Source of the DNA: Bacillus sp. B15-48
Lineage (GTDB): Bacteria; Bacillota; Bacilli; Bacillales; Cytobacillaceae
Length of the DNA stretch: 32,980 bases
Assembly: GCF_016879755.1 (NCBI RefSeq)
Contig: NZ_WOFU01000020.1
Coordinates: 1-32,980 of the forward strand
Reading direction: 5' to 3'
Shown here: piece by piece, positions 17,449-24,721 of the stretch
Layout of the letters: every line of letters begins with the position of its first letter
Numbering within the stretch: the stretch's first letter is position 1
Notes under the pieces: model-generated
The model's input: the letters and a program-made list of their open reading frames with translations, nothing else
Databases searched by the model: none
What the model was told of the DNA's origin: nothing
Translations under genes and position numbers: made by a program

Positions 17449-17652
17449 ATCTGTACCTCCAATTTTCACAATGACTTTTTCTATTTTACCACTATCTGAA
17501 ATGGGATAGGGAGACATTCTTATTACATTTAATCACTCACTTTTATTTGTATGAAATCCTAAGCTTGCATTACCACTAGTTCATTTCAGGGGGAAATGTT
17601 TCAATATTGTAAACCTATAATAATTTAATTATTCTGTAATATTAATTTCCTA

Positions 17653-17682
17653 TTCACACACTACTTAGACAGGGTGTATAAT
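17653..17682 (+). promoter_or_regulatory. SigA-type promoter of the symporter gene
   Basis: TTCACA (17653-17658), an 18-nt spacer and a perfect -10 TATAAT (17677-17682), about 30 bp before the ribosome binding site AGGGGG. Confidence 0.65.
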
Positions 17683-17721
17683 CCATCTATCAAATACAAT
17701 TGTTTTCTCAAGGGGGACAAA

Positions 17722-18909
17722 ATGAAAAAATTTGGATTGCTTCCAAAAATTATTATTGCCATTGCTCTCGGTATTGTTGCAGGTTCCATTTTCCCTGATT
17801 CCATACTAAAATTATTCGTAACATTTAATGGAATATTTGGTAAATTCCTCGGGTTCGCCATACCGTTGATCATCATTGGTTTTATTGCACCAGGAATTGC
17901 ATCGCTTGGAAAGGGTGCCGGAAAAATGCTTGGATTGACGGCAGGAATTGCATATATATCTACTATCACGGCAGGTTTACTCGCCTTCTTTGTAGCTTCT
18001 ACTCTTTATCCAAGTTTGCTGGCGAACCAAAGTGCGAAGGCGTTTGAAAACCCTGAAGAAGCGTTATTGGCTCCGTACTTTATACTTGAGATTCCGCCAG
18101 TAATGGGCATTATGACCGCGCTATTGATTGCTTTCACGCTCGGTCTCGGTCTTGCAGTCATTAAAGGAAATACACTGCAAAATGCAATGAATGATTTTAG
18201 ACAGATTATTGAAAAGGTAATTGAAAACATTATTATCCCGCTACTTCCGCTTCATATTTTTGGGATTTTTGCAAATATGACGCAAGGTGGACAAGTTACT
18301 GCAATTATGAGTGTCTTTGCCAAAGTATTTGTCATGATTATTGTCCTTCATCTTTTATTTTTACTATTGCAATATAGTGCTGCAGGAGCGGTTTCTAAAG
18401 GAAATCCATTAAAAATGCTTAAAAATATGCTTCCTGCATATATGACCGCTCTCGGAACACAATCATCTGCTTCAACGATTCCAGTGACATTAAGGCAGGC
18501 CAAGAAAATTGGTACAAGAGAGAAGGTTGCTGACTTTTCCGTCCCACTATTTGCGACCATCCATCTATCAGGAAGTACGATTACCCTTGTTAGCTGCGGG
18601 ATGGCAGTTATGATGCTACAAGGACAAATGGCCGGCTTTACTGCAATGCTCCCATTTATTTTAATGCTTGGAGTGACAATGATTGCTGCTCCGGGAGTTC
18701 CAGGCGGAGCTGTTATGGCAGCATTAGGTTTACTCGAATCAATGCTTGGCTTCGATCCAACGATGCTTTCATTAATGATCGCGCTCTACCTTGCACAAGA
18801 TAGCTTTGGCACTGCTTGCAATGTAACTGGCGACGGTGCATTATCTGTTTTGGTCGATAAGTTTTCAGGGAAATCAAAAAGTACAGATGCAGCGGAACAC
18901 GTTGCTTAA
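17722..18909 (+). CDS. Dicarboxylate/amino acid:cation symporter (DAACS family)
   Basis: A membrane carrier of 395 residues with the glutamate/aspartate transporter fold. It starts MKKFGLLPKIIIAIALGIVAG and shows the reentrant-loop serine-rich motif TQSSASTIPVTLR (near 250-262), the substrate-loop region VPGGAVMAALG and the terminal NVTGDGALSVLVDKF. The substrate (glutamate, aspartate, succinate, serine or similar) cannot be told from the sequence. AGGGGG lies 6 nt before the ATG; an in-frame ATG at 17674 overlaps the promoter and is unlikely. It is divergent from ddl and monocistronic between its own promoter and terminator. Confidence 0.9.
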   Translation: MKKFGLLPKIIIAIALGIVAGSIFPDSILKLFVTFNGIFGKFLGFAIPLIIIGFIAPGIASLGKGAGKMLGLTAGIAYISTITAGLLAFFVASTLYPSLLANQSAKAFENPEEALLAPYFILEIPPVMGIMTALLIAFTLGLGLAVIKGNTLQNAMNDFRQIIEKVIENIIIPLLPLHIFGIFANMTQGGQVTAIMSVFAKVFVMIIVLHLLFLLLQYSAAGAVSKGNPLKMLKNMLPAYMTALGTQSSASTIPVTLRQAKKIGTREKVADFSVPLFATIHLSGSTITLVSCGMAVMMLQGQMAGFTAMLPFILMLGVTMIAAPGVPGGAVMAALGLLESMLGFDPTMLSLMIALYLAQDSFGTACNVTGDGALSVLVDKFSGKSKSTDAAEHVA

Positions 18910-18915
18910 TAGCAG

Positions 18916-18952
18916 AAAGACGCTTAAACCATAGGTTTAAGCGTCTTTTTTG
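18916..18952. terminator. Bidirectional terminator after the symporter gene
   Basis: A perfect 15-bp stem (AAAGACGCTTAAACC / GGTTTAAGCGTCTTT) with a 3-nt loop and a six-T run on the plus strand. It also ends the convergent gene at 18958-19734. Confidence 0.95.
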
Positions 18953-18957
18953 TTCTT

Positions 18958-19734
18958 TTACTGACCTAGCAAACTCCACTCTTTCAATTTCTTATCAAAC
19001 ACTAGCCGTTCATCGGCTGGTTTCAGTCTTGCTTGAGAGAATTCATCATACATGTCGTCCATATTCGTATAGTCACCGATAATCCACAAAGGAATTTCTA
19101 AACGAACTCGATTTTGCTCGATATCCTTTAATGAAAATACAGCACCCTCTTTAAACGCTGACGTTAAAGACTTCAAGATTTCTTTATTAACTGGAGGATA
19201 ATCCCGCTTTTTTCGAACCCCTAAAAGATTTTTCTCTGGCTTAAGTGCCGTTACTTTCCCTGGAATTACTTGGGAAAGCATTTTATAAAAGTCATTCATG
19301 TTGCGATAATATATTTTATTAAACCACCCATCATCATGAGCTAAATAAGCATATCGATTTGCTAGCTGATTATAAAATGGTAGCTTCAAATGATGTTTCG
19401 TATGACCTAAATATAAAATTTCTGCAAGCTCTTGCGCTGCTAAAACATTCAACCCTTCCATCTCTTCAAAGTCCATCCAACAAAAATCCCCATAATTACC
19501 GACATCATCTTCTATTAATTTTGAAATTCGTTCATTAGGCACATAATCTAGCAACGTATGCCTATTAAAATCGCCATCATCGAAACGATGCTTTAACAGT
19601 AGTAAGTAGTTCAGGGAGCTGGTCAAGGCTCGATAAAACTCAACAAACTCAATGCCACTTGATAACACATACTGATACCGATCATTTAAATGAATATATA
19701 AAAGATTATCGTTATACCTATGATTTTTCTTCAA
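18958..19734 (-). CDS. Conserved protein of unknown function with a TTG start
   Basis: I do not recognise a functional family. The 258-residue protein is soluble, with no signal peptide or membrane segment, and rich in aromatic and charged residues (NDNLLYIHLNDRYQYVLSS, YGDFCWMDFEEMEGLNVL, GHTKHHLKLPFY, YAYLAHDDGWFNK, IPLWIIGDYTNMDDMYDEF). A clustered His pair in GHTKHHLK and several conserved-looking Asp and Trp residues could form a site, but this is speculation. An ATG at 19755 has no ribosome binding site. AGGGGG lies inside that frame, 7 nt before TTG at 19734, so TTG is the better start. It is convergent with the symporter and preceded by a hairpin at 19856-19879. Confidence 0.75.
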   Translation of the reverse strand: MKKNHRYNDNLLYIHLNDRYQYVLSSGIEFVEFYRALTSSLNYLLLLKHRFDDGDFNRHTLLDYVPNERISKLIEDDVGNYGDFCWMDFEEMEGLNVLAAQELAEILYLGHTKHHLKLPFYNQLANRYAYLAHDDGWFNKIYYRNMNDFYKMLSQVIPGKVTALKPEKNLLGVRKKRDYPPVNKEILKSLTSAFKEGAVFSLKDIEQNRVRLEIPLWIIGDYTNMDDMYDEFSQARLKPADERLVFDKKLKEWSLLGQ

Positions 19735-19855
19735 AATCGCGCCCCCTGACCTCATTCAATACAATTTCAAACGATTAGATCGATTTAGTTTTCTGTCCTG
19801 CTATTTTACTACCTGCAATGGAAAAACGTGGTCTTTTAATTAGCATATGGCAGAA

Positions 19856-19879
19856 GCGCCTTTTACTATGAAAAGGCGC
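19856..19879 (-). terminator. Inverted repeat after the 45-residue membrane protein gene
   Basis: GCGCCTTTT and AAAAGGCGC form a perfect 9-bp stem with a 6-nt loop, 24 bp past the stop of the small gene at 19903. The T-run is poor on both strands, so termination efficiency is uncertain. Confidence 0.6.
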
Positions 19880-19902
19880 CTGTAATTTTGATCTTGGTTT
19901 CC

Positions 19903-20040
19903 CTAAGAGAAGCTTTCAATAAAGAATAGGACGATAAAAATCATAAAAGCATAAAAGCTGAGATGCAAAATCACCGTTACAAAGAATTCCCGTAACCTTT
20001 CAAATAAAGACGTCCGCGGTTTTTTGGCTCGCCCTCTCAT
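19903..20040 (-). CDS. Small single-pass membrane protein, 45 residues, function unknown
   Basis: A short gene below common length limits. It has a strong ribosome binding site (GGAGG, 7 nt before the ATG at 20040) and a perfect extended -10 TGTTATAAT upstream at 20096-20088. The protein begins MRGRAKKPRTSLFERLREFF, a basic N terminus likely to stay in the cytoplasm, followed by one hydrophobic helix (VTVILHLSFYAFMIFIVLFF, about 21-40) and IESFS. The layout resembles many small Bacillus membrane proteins that modulate larger complexes, but no partner is indicated. It lies between an unknown gene and an MscS-type channel, both on the same strand. Confidence 0.75.
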   Translation of the reverse strand: MRGRAKKPRTSLFERLREFFVTVILHLSFYAFMIFIVLFFIESFS

Positions 20041-20087
20041 ATCTCGCCCTCCAGGAAATTTATCCATAACAACCATATTTTCCTTTA

Positions 20088-20096
20088 ATTATAACA
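20088..20096 (-). promoter_or_regulatory. Extended -10 promoter of the 45-residue membrane protein gene
   Basis: Minus strand TGTTATAAT is a perfect TGnTATAAT extended -10 element, about 48 bp before the ATG. No convincing -35 is seen, which is common for this promoter class. Confidence 0.6.
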
Positions 20097-20173
20097 TATT
20101 TGGATAGGTTAAGAATGAAAAGGCATATTCGTGGATACCGTTCACAAAATAGTTAATCAAGATTATTTAATAA

Positions 20174-21256
20174 TTAAGCTTTTGATTCAACTATTTCCTC
20201 CGGTGCAGATTCCCCATATAACTTTCTGGCAGGTACTGCAATTGTGACACCTTCATTTTCGAGGATTTTAATGATTTCAAAATTAATTTCTTCCTTAATC
20301 CTTAAAAATTCTCCCCAAGCAGTTGTTTTCGTAAAGAAATATAAAAAGATATCAAACCCATTTTCACTATAATGATCAAATCGAACAAAGATGGTTTCCG
20401 GATGAATTTCATCATGTTGGGTAAGGAAATATCGTATTTGTTTAACAACATCCTCAAGCTTTTCTCTCGGTGTGTCATACGCAAGTTTTAAATCAAAGCT
20501 AATTTGCCTCTTTCCCATTTTACTCCAATTTGTAATATTCTCATTGGCCAACGTTGCATTCGGAACGGTGACAAGCGCTTGGGCAAACGTACGAACCTTC
20601 GTACTACGAAAAGTAATATCTTCTACCGTTCCTTCCACACTCGGAGTCATAATCCAATCACCAATTGAAAATGGTTTTTCCGTAATGATGACTACTCCTC
20701 CAAATAAATTGCCAAGAGCATCCTTAGCTGCTAAAGAAATTGCCAGCCCACCGATTCCTAAACCTGTAACAAATCCGCTAATATTGTAGCCAAATTCTTG
20801 GGCAATAATGCTAAAGCTAATCGCAACAATAATCACCTTGATGGCCTTCGTCAAAAATGGAATCAAAATTTCATCAATTTCAATACTAGAATGATTCCTC
20901 ATCTTTTTGAAAAAATATGTAGCTGTTGAAGCTAGATTAAAGAACCCCCAGCTGATTAAAAAGATAATGGACGAACGAATCATACTTAAAAACAAATCGT
21001 TTTTTTCATTGAAATACGGAAAATATTTCGCACTTAAGTAAAAACCGATTACGAGAAACACCCATTGCAACGGCTTTTCAAACGCCAACATTACTTTCGA
21101 GAAAAGATCACTCGGTGCTTTTTTTACAATCCATAATAAAAATTTGAACACATACCTCGAAAATATTTTCCTAAATAGAAGAAAGAGCAAAAATATCCCG
21201 ATGGAAATCGCGATATTTACACCAACATCGTATGAAAACCACTTTTCCCAAAACAT
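20174..21256 (-). CDS. MscS-family mechanosensitive ion channel
   Basis: A small-conductance mechanosensitive channel homologue of 360 residues, expected to release solutes on osmotic downshock. The N-terminal half has about four hydrophobic helices (near 12-30, 60-80, 90-115 and 130-155). The pore-lining helix follows with the Gly/Ala-rich GLGIGGLAISLAAKDALGNLFGG. Next come the beta domain signature PFSIGDWI and VPNATLANENITNWSKMGKR, and an alpha/beta cytoplasmic domain. The length fits a minimal MscS plus one or two extra helices. AAGGGGGG lies before the ATG. The gene is single and divergent from the diguanylate cyclase gene. Confidence 0.92.
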   Translation of the reverse strand: MFWEKWFSYDVGVNIAISIGIFLLFLLFRKIFSRYVFKFLLWIVKKAPSDLFSKVMLAFEKPLQWVFLVIGFYLSAKYFPYFNEKNDLFLSMIRSSIIFLISWGFFNLASTATYFFKKMRNHSSIEIDEILIPFLTKAIKVIIVAISFSIIAQEFGYNISGFVTGLGIGGLAISLAAKDALGNLFGGVVIITEKPFSIGDWIMTPSVEGTVEDITFRSTKVRTFAQALVTVPNATLANENITNWSKMGKRQISFDLKLAYDTPREKLEDVVKQIRYFLTQHDEIHPETIFVRFDHYSENGFDIFLYFFTKTTAWGEFLRIKEEINFEIIKILENEGVTIAVPARKLYGESAPEEIVESKA

Positions 21257-21418
21257 TTAAAGCTTTCCCCCCTTAAATCTCTCTATATAATATCACAGTT
21301 AGTAAAATCGCTGTTAAAATGTACGACGTTGCTCATTCATAATTTTTATAATAGATAATTCTTTTTCGTTTCGTAATGTGCTAATCTAAAATTACTTTCT
21401 AATATGGATGTGATTTAA

Positions 21419-22594
21419 CTGAAAACAATCAATCACCTATTCATTGCTACGATTCTTCTTATAAGTTCATTATTATTGATGCTATCTTTCGATGTTCATT
21501 TGCTCGTTATAAGTCTAACCACCCTCTCTATATTGATTCCAACTAGTTTTGCTTTTTTGCAAATGAAAAAGGCAATAAACAATCAAGTGAAAATCATAAA
21601 TTTAGAACAACGAATAAAACAGTTAGAAGAACAACTAAATCAATCACAAAAGAAACAATGTGAATATCAGCATCTTCTTGATGAAATTGATGCCTTTGCG
21701 TTTACCATTGATTTACGTAAATTGCACTGGACCTCTTCTAATCCTTTTAGTTCTTCTTTAAAAATAGAAACGAATGAAATCGATACAGCTCTTTTAGCAA
21801 TCGAAACGGTCATTCATCCTGAGGATAAAGCGACATTCATAACGAAAAAAGAGAATTGGCTATCTGGGTTGCCTGTTTCCTTTGAGTTCCGTACTCTATC
21901 TCCGGACGGACAAGTCCACTGGAAAGAACTGCGTACAACCCCCTCAATATCTGCATTAGGAGAAATTGAACGAGTTACCGGGGTTATTTTTGATATAAGC
22001 AACCGCAAGGAAAAAGAGGCAAAGCTTGCTCAAATGGCACTCTTCGATGCATTAACAGGACTTCCCAATCGTTTAATGCTTAAAGAACATATACAAAAGG
22101 TAATGTCTCGCGCAAAAAGAACGAACCATGAGGTTATTATTATGTTCTTAGATTTAGATGGGTTTAAGGCAGTCAATGATACGTTAGGTCATGACATCGG
22201 CGACCTTCTTCTTAAAGATGTGGCGGACCGATTGAATGCTTCTGTCCGAGAGGAAGATTTGGTATCACGTATTGGCGGAGATGAATTTATCATCGTCTTT
22301 GAAGAAACAAATAAAGAGGATATCGTCCTTATCGCTGAGCGGATAGTAGAAAATCTATCGAATCCTTATTATCTGACTGATAACGAAGTTCGTGTGACTC
22401 CAAGTGTCGGCATCTCTGTTTATCCAGACGACGCCACTGATTTAAATACGATCATCAACCATGCAGATACGGCCATGTACGTTGCTAAAAAAACTGGCAA
22501 AGGCCGCTTTCAATTTTACTCCCCAGAACTGGAGGATTATGAGCATCCAAAAGAGTCCATTATGACGAAATTTTTTAAGTTATTTCAGAAATAA
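21419..22594 (+). CDS. PAS-GGDEF membrane-bound diguanylate cyclase
   Basis: Makes the second messenger cyclic di-GMP. From the proposed CTG start the 391-residue protein has two N-terminal membrane helices (about 6-24 and 27-47), a short coiled coil (EQRIKQLEEQLNQSQKK), a PAS_3-type sensor fold (about 90-198, with IHPEDKATF) and a GGDEF domain with FDALTGLPNR, FLDLDGFKAVND and an intact GGDEF (286-290). An RxxD inhibitory I-site (REED) lies five residues before it, predicting product feedback. The first ATG/TTG (21476-21481) has no ribosome binding site and removes the first helix. CTG at 21419 follows GGATGTGA with an 8-nt spacing. Gene and function are secure; the start is not. Confidence 0.88.
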   Translation: MKTINHLFIATILLISSLLLMLSFDVHLLVISLTTLSILIPTSFAFLQMKKAINNQVKIINLEQRIKQLEEQLNQSQKKQCEYQHLLDEIDAFAFTIDLRKLHWTSSNPFSSSLKIETNEIDTALLAIETVIHPEDKATFITKKENWLSGLPVSFEFRTLSPDGQVHWKELRTTPSISALGEIERVTGVIFDISNRKEKEAKLAQMALFDALTGLPNRLMLKEHIQKVMSRAKRTNHEVIIMFLDLDGFKAVNDTLGHDIGDLLLKDVADRLNASVREEDLVSRIGGDEFIIVFEETNKEDIVLIAERIVENLSNPYYLTDNEVRVTPSVGISVYPDDATDLNTIINHADTAMYVAKKTGKGRFQFYSPELEDYEHPKESIMTKFFKLFQK

Positions 22595-22599
22595 AGAAA

Positions 22600-22618
22600 G
22601 CTCGCCGATTGGGCGAGC
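22600..22618 (+). terminator. Hairpin after the diguanylate cyclase gene
   Basis: GCTCGCC and GGCGAGC form a 7-bp GC-rich stem with loop GATTG, 6 nt after the stop. No T-run follows, so it may only stabilise the mRNA end. Confidence 0.5.
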
Positions 22619-22739
22619 CGTTTGGGCGAAGATAGAGGCGTAGTTGCTGATATGCTTTCCTATTAGCCCATCAAAGACCAGGCAAAAATTGTAACGGGTT
22701 CCGTTAATTATCACAAACATTAAAAATGTAATGCAAAAT

Positions 22740-22780
22740 GACCTTCAAATTGTATGGTAATTTGGAGGTCTATTTTTATT
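22740..22780 (+). terminator. Rho-independent terminator in the 22.6-22.98 kb gap
   Basis: GACCTTCAAATT pairs with AATTTGGAGGTC (12 bp, one G-T) around a 7-nt loop, followed by TATTTTTATT. The preceding segment 22625-22670 includes GAAGATAGAGG, reminiscent of a lysine riboswitch 5' end, but no full aptamer can be drawn. A second weak stem (TTGATTT/AAATCAA, 22821-22844) with T-runs follows. Confidence 0.75.
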
Positions 22781-22911
22781 ATTGTTTTTTTATTTAAGGT
22801 TAGGCTGTTATAACTGAAGGTTGATTTACCTATACAAAAATCAATTTTTAATATTTTTTTGTCTATTTGATGAACTTTGCTAAAAAGACAGGAAACAGGA
22901 GCAAATCAGTA

Positions 22912-22941
22912 TTGTATTTTTTATACCCCAAGTGGTATAAA
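22912..22941 (+). promoter_or_regulatory. Promoter of the Fe-S protein/cytochrome b pair
   Basis: TTGTAT (22912-22917), an 18-nt spacer, then TATAAA (22936-22941). The first inverted repeat at 22922-22939 covers the spacer and the -10 box, so a bound repressor would occlude polymerase. Confidence 0.6.
22922..22939. promoter_or_regulatory. Operator-like inverted repeat 1, CsoR/CstR type
   Basis: TATACC-N6-GGTATA, a perfect 6-bp dyad. The half-sites ATACC/GGTAT at 6-nt spacing match the form of operators described for copper-sensing CsoR and persulfide-sensing CstR repressors. The centre of each known operator is more GC-rich than CCAAGT here. Confidence 0.6.
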
Positions 22942-22952
22942 TGAATTATAGC

Positions 22953-22968
22953 ATACCAATCTAGGTAT
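22953..22968. promoter_or_regulatory. Operator-like inverted repeat 2, CsoR/CstR type
   Basis: ATACC-N6-GGTAT, with the same half-sites and spacing as repeat 1. The two centres are 30 bp apart, close to three DNA turns, so two proteins would sit on the same face. It ends about 15 bp before the ATG at 22984. Confidence 0.6.
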
Positions 22969-22983
22969 TTAAGGGGGATCTAA

Positions 22984-24015
22984 ATGAGGAACGAAGTAAC
23001 ACGACGTGATTTTTTAAAGCGGTCAAGTGGTGCCATCGCTGCAAGTACCGTTATTTTATCTGGGGTAGATAAAGCATTCGCAGCATCCTCTCTTAATGAG
23101 GGAAAAGGAACCATCATTGACCTTACCATTTGTGATGGCTGTGCTTCAAAGGACACGCCAGAATGTGTACTTGCCTGTCGTAAGAAAAATGAAAACAACT
23201 TTCCTAAAGTGGATAAAAGTCAATTGAAGCCATATTGGCCGCAAAAGAAATATGAAGATTGGTCAGATCAACAAGACAATACGAACCGATTGACTCCTTA
23301 TAATTGGACATTTATTGATCAAGTGACCGTTGAACATGAAGGAAACAGTGAGCAAGTCTTTGTCCCAAGGCGTTGTATGCACTGCGACAACCCTACTTGT
23401 GCTGGACTATGTCCATTTAGTGCAATTGAGAAAGACCAAAATGGTGCAGTTATCATCCATGAAAATCAATGTATGGGTGGAGCAAAATGTCGCGATGTTT
23501 GTCCATGGGATATCCCACAAAGACAAGCTGGTGTAGGAATTTATATGAACATCGCTCCAGATTATTTAGGTGGCGGCGTTATGTATAAATGTGATTTTTG
23601 TGCCGACTTACTAGCAGAGGGAAAACAGCCTGCCTGTGTGACTGCATGTCCGAAAGATGCGATTTCCTTTGGAACAAAGAAAGAAATGAAAGAGCTTGCC
23701 TACAAGCGTGCTTACGAGGTTTCTGGTTATGTTTATGGGGACAAGGAAAATGGTGGTACAGCTACCTTCTACGTATCAAAAGTACCGTTTGAAAAAATTG
23801 ATGCTGCGATTAAGGAAAGCAAACAAGAAAGCAATGATCACAATTTTGGACGCCCGACAATGGAAGTTAACGCGGAAAATAAGCTCGATACTTTGAGCGG
23901 AATGGCTTTAAGTGCAGCGATTGCACCTGTTGCCGGGATTGCAGCGGCAGGCTTTGCTGCTTACAATAAAATGAAAGGAAATAAGGAAAACTATGAACAG
24001 AACGAAAAAGAATAA
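22984..24015 (+). CDS. Tat-exported, membrane-anchored 4Fe-4S electron-transfer protein
   Basis: An iron-sulphur subunit of the HybA/FdnH/NrfC type, 343 residues. The N terminus is a twin-arginine signal (TRRDFLKRSS, Arg7-Arg8, hydrophobic to about 28), and a C-terminal helix (about 300-320) should anchor it facing outwards. Cysteines fall in four groups: 50/53/61/65, 131/134/139/143, 163/169/173 and 203/206/218/222. The third group reads CMGGAKCRDVCP: the expected second cysteine is Gly166, so that centre is likely [3Fe-4S] or absent. AGGGGG precedes the ATG. Its end overlaps the cytochrome b gene by 23 bp. No molybdopterin catalytic subunit lies beside it, so the electron donor or acceptor is unknown. 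Confidence 0.88.
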   Translation: MRNEVTRRDFLKRSSGAIAASTVILSGVDKAFAASSLNEGKGTIIDLTICDGCASKDTPECVLACRKKNENNFPKVDKSQLKPYWPQKKYEDWSDQQDNTNRLTPYNWTFIDQVTVEHEGNSEQVFVPRRCMHCDNPTCAGLCPFSAIEKDQNGAVIIHENQCMGGAKCRDVCPWDIPQRQAGVGIYMNIAPDYLGGGVMYKCDFCADLLAEGKQPACVTACPKDAISFGTKKEMKELAYKRAYEVSGYVYGDKENGGTATFYVSKVPFEKIDAAIKESKQESNDHNFGRPTMEVNAENKLDTLSGMALSAAIAPVAGIAAAGFAAYNKMKGNKENYEQNEKE

Positions 24016-24667
24016 AGTTTATCGCCAAAGTCGATCAAATCGATTTGTTCACTGGATGACGGCTCTATCAATCTTCGCTTTAATCATAAGTGGGTTTGGA
24101 CAAATGCCAATGTACAAACGGTATAATATTACGAAGCTACCAGGAGCAGAATGGCTTGGTGAATACTCACTTACACTTGTCATGCATTATCTTGCTGCCA
24201 TCGTTTTAGTTCTTATCGTCTTTTATCATATTTTCGTCCATTTATTACAAAAGCAATTTGATGCTTTACCAAAACGTGGCGATGGAAAAGAATCCATCAA
24301 AATTATCAAAGCGATGATCACAAAAGGAGAAGAACCACCGAGTGAGAAATATCTTGCCGAACAAAGGCTTGCTTATGCAGCCATTGGCTTGACGGTTCTT
24401 GCATTAATCGGTACTGGCTTCATAAAGATGGCCAAAAATGTGGCATTAATTACAATTCCACACACTGTTGTATTTTGGTCAACGACCATTCATAATATCG
24501 CAACATTTATTTTACTATTCCTCATCATCTCACACTTAGCGGCATTTGTGATAAAAGCTAATCGTAAACTCCTGCCTGGGATGTTCACTGGCTATGTAGA
24601 TGAAGAGTACGTAAAGGAACGCCATTCATTATGGTATGAAAAAATAAAGGAGAAGAAAACGCAATAA
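23993..24667 (+). CDS. Cytochrome b subunit (formate dehydrogenase gamma/HyaC-like)
   Basis: A quinone-linked dihaem membrane subunit of 224 residues with four or five helices. Likely haem ligands are among His20 (RFVHWMTALS), His65 (LVMHYLAAI), His79 and His83 (FYHIFVH), His157, His167 (TTIHNIATF) and His181 (IISHLAAF). It should pass electrons between the exported Fe-S protein and menaquinone. The gene overlaps its partner by 23 bp, with AAGGA just before the ATG. Family relatives occur in formate dehydrogenases, hydrogenases and tetrathionate or thiosulfate reductases; none of these catalytic subunits is in the window. A strong terminator follows. Confidence 0.88.
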   Translation: MNRTKKNKVYRQSRSNRFVHWMTALSIFALIISGFGQMPMYKRYNITKLPGAEWLGEYSLTLVMHYLAAIVLVLIVFYHIFVHLLQKQFDALPKRGDGKESIKIIKAMITKGEEPPSEKYLAEQRLAYAAIGLTVLALIGTGFIKMAKNVALITIPHTVVFWSTTIHNIATFILLFLIISHLAAFVIKANRKLLPGMFTGYVDEEYVKERHSLWYEKIKEKKTQ

Positions 24668-24707
24668 AAAGACCTAGGAGGATTTGGGAACTCCTCCTAG
24701 GTCTTTT
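24667..24707. terminator. Bidirectional terminator between the cytochrome b gene and glmM
   Basis: A 15-bp perfect stem (AAAAGACCTAGGAGG / CCTCCTAGGTCTTTT) with an 11-nt loop. T-runs on both strands serve the two convergent genes. Confidence 0.95.
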
Positions 24708-24721
24708 AAACAAAAGTTGAA

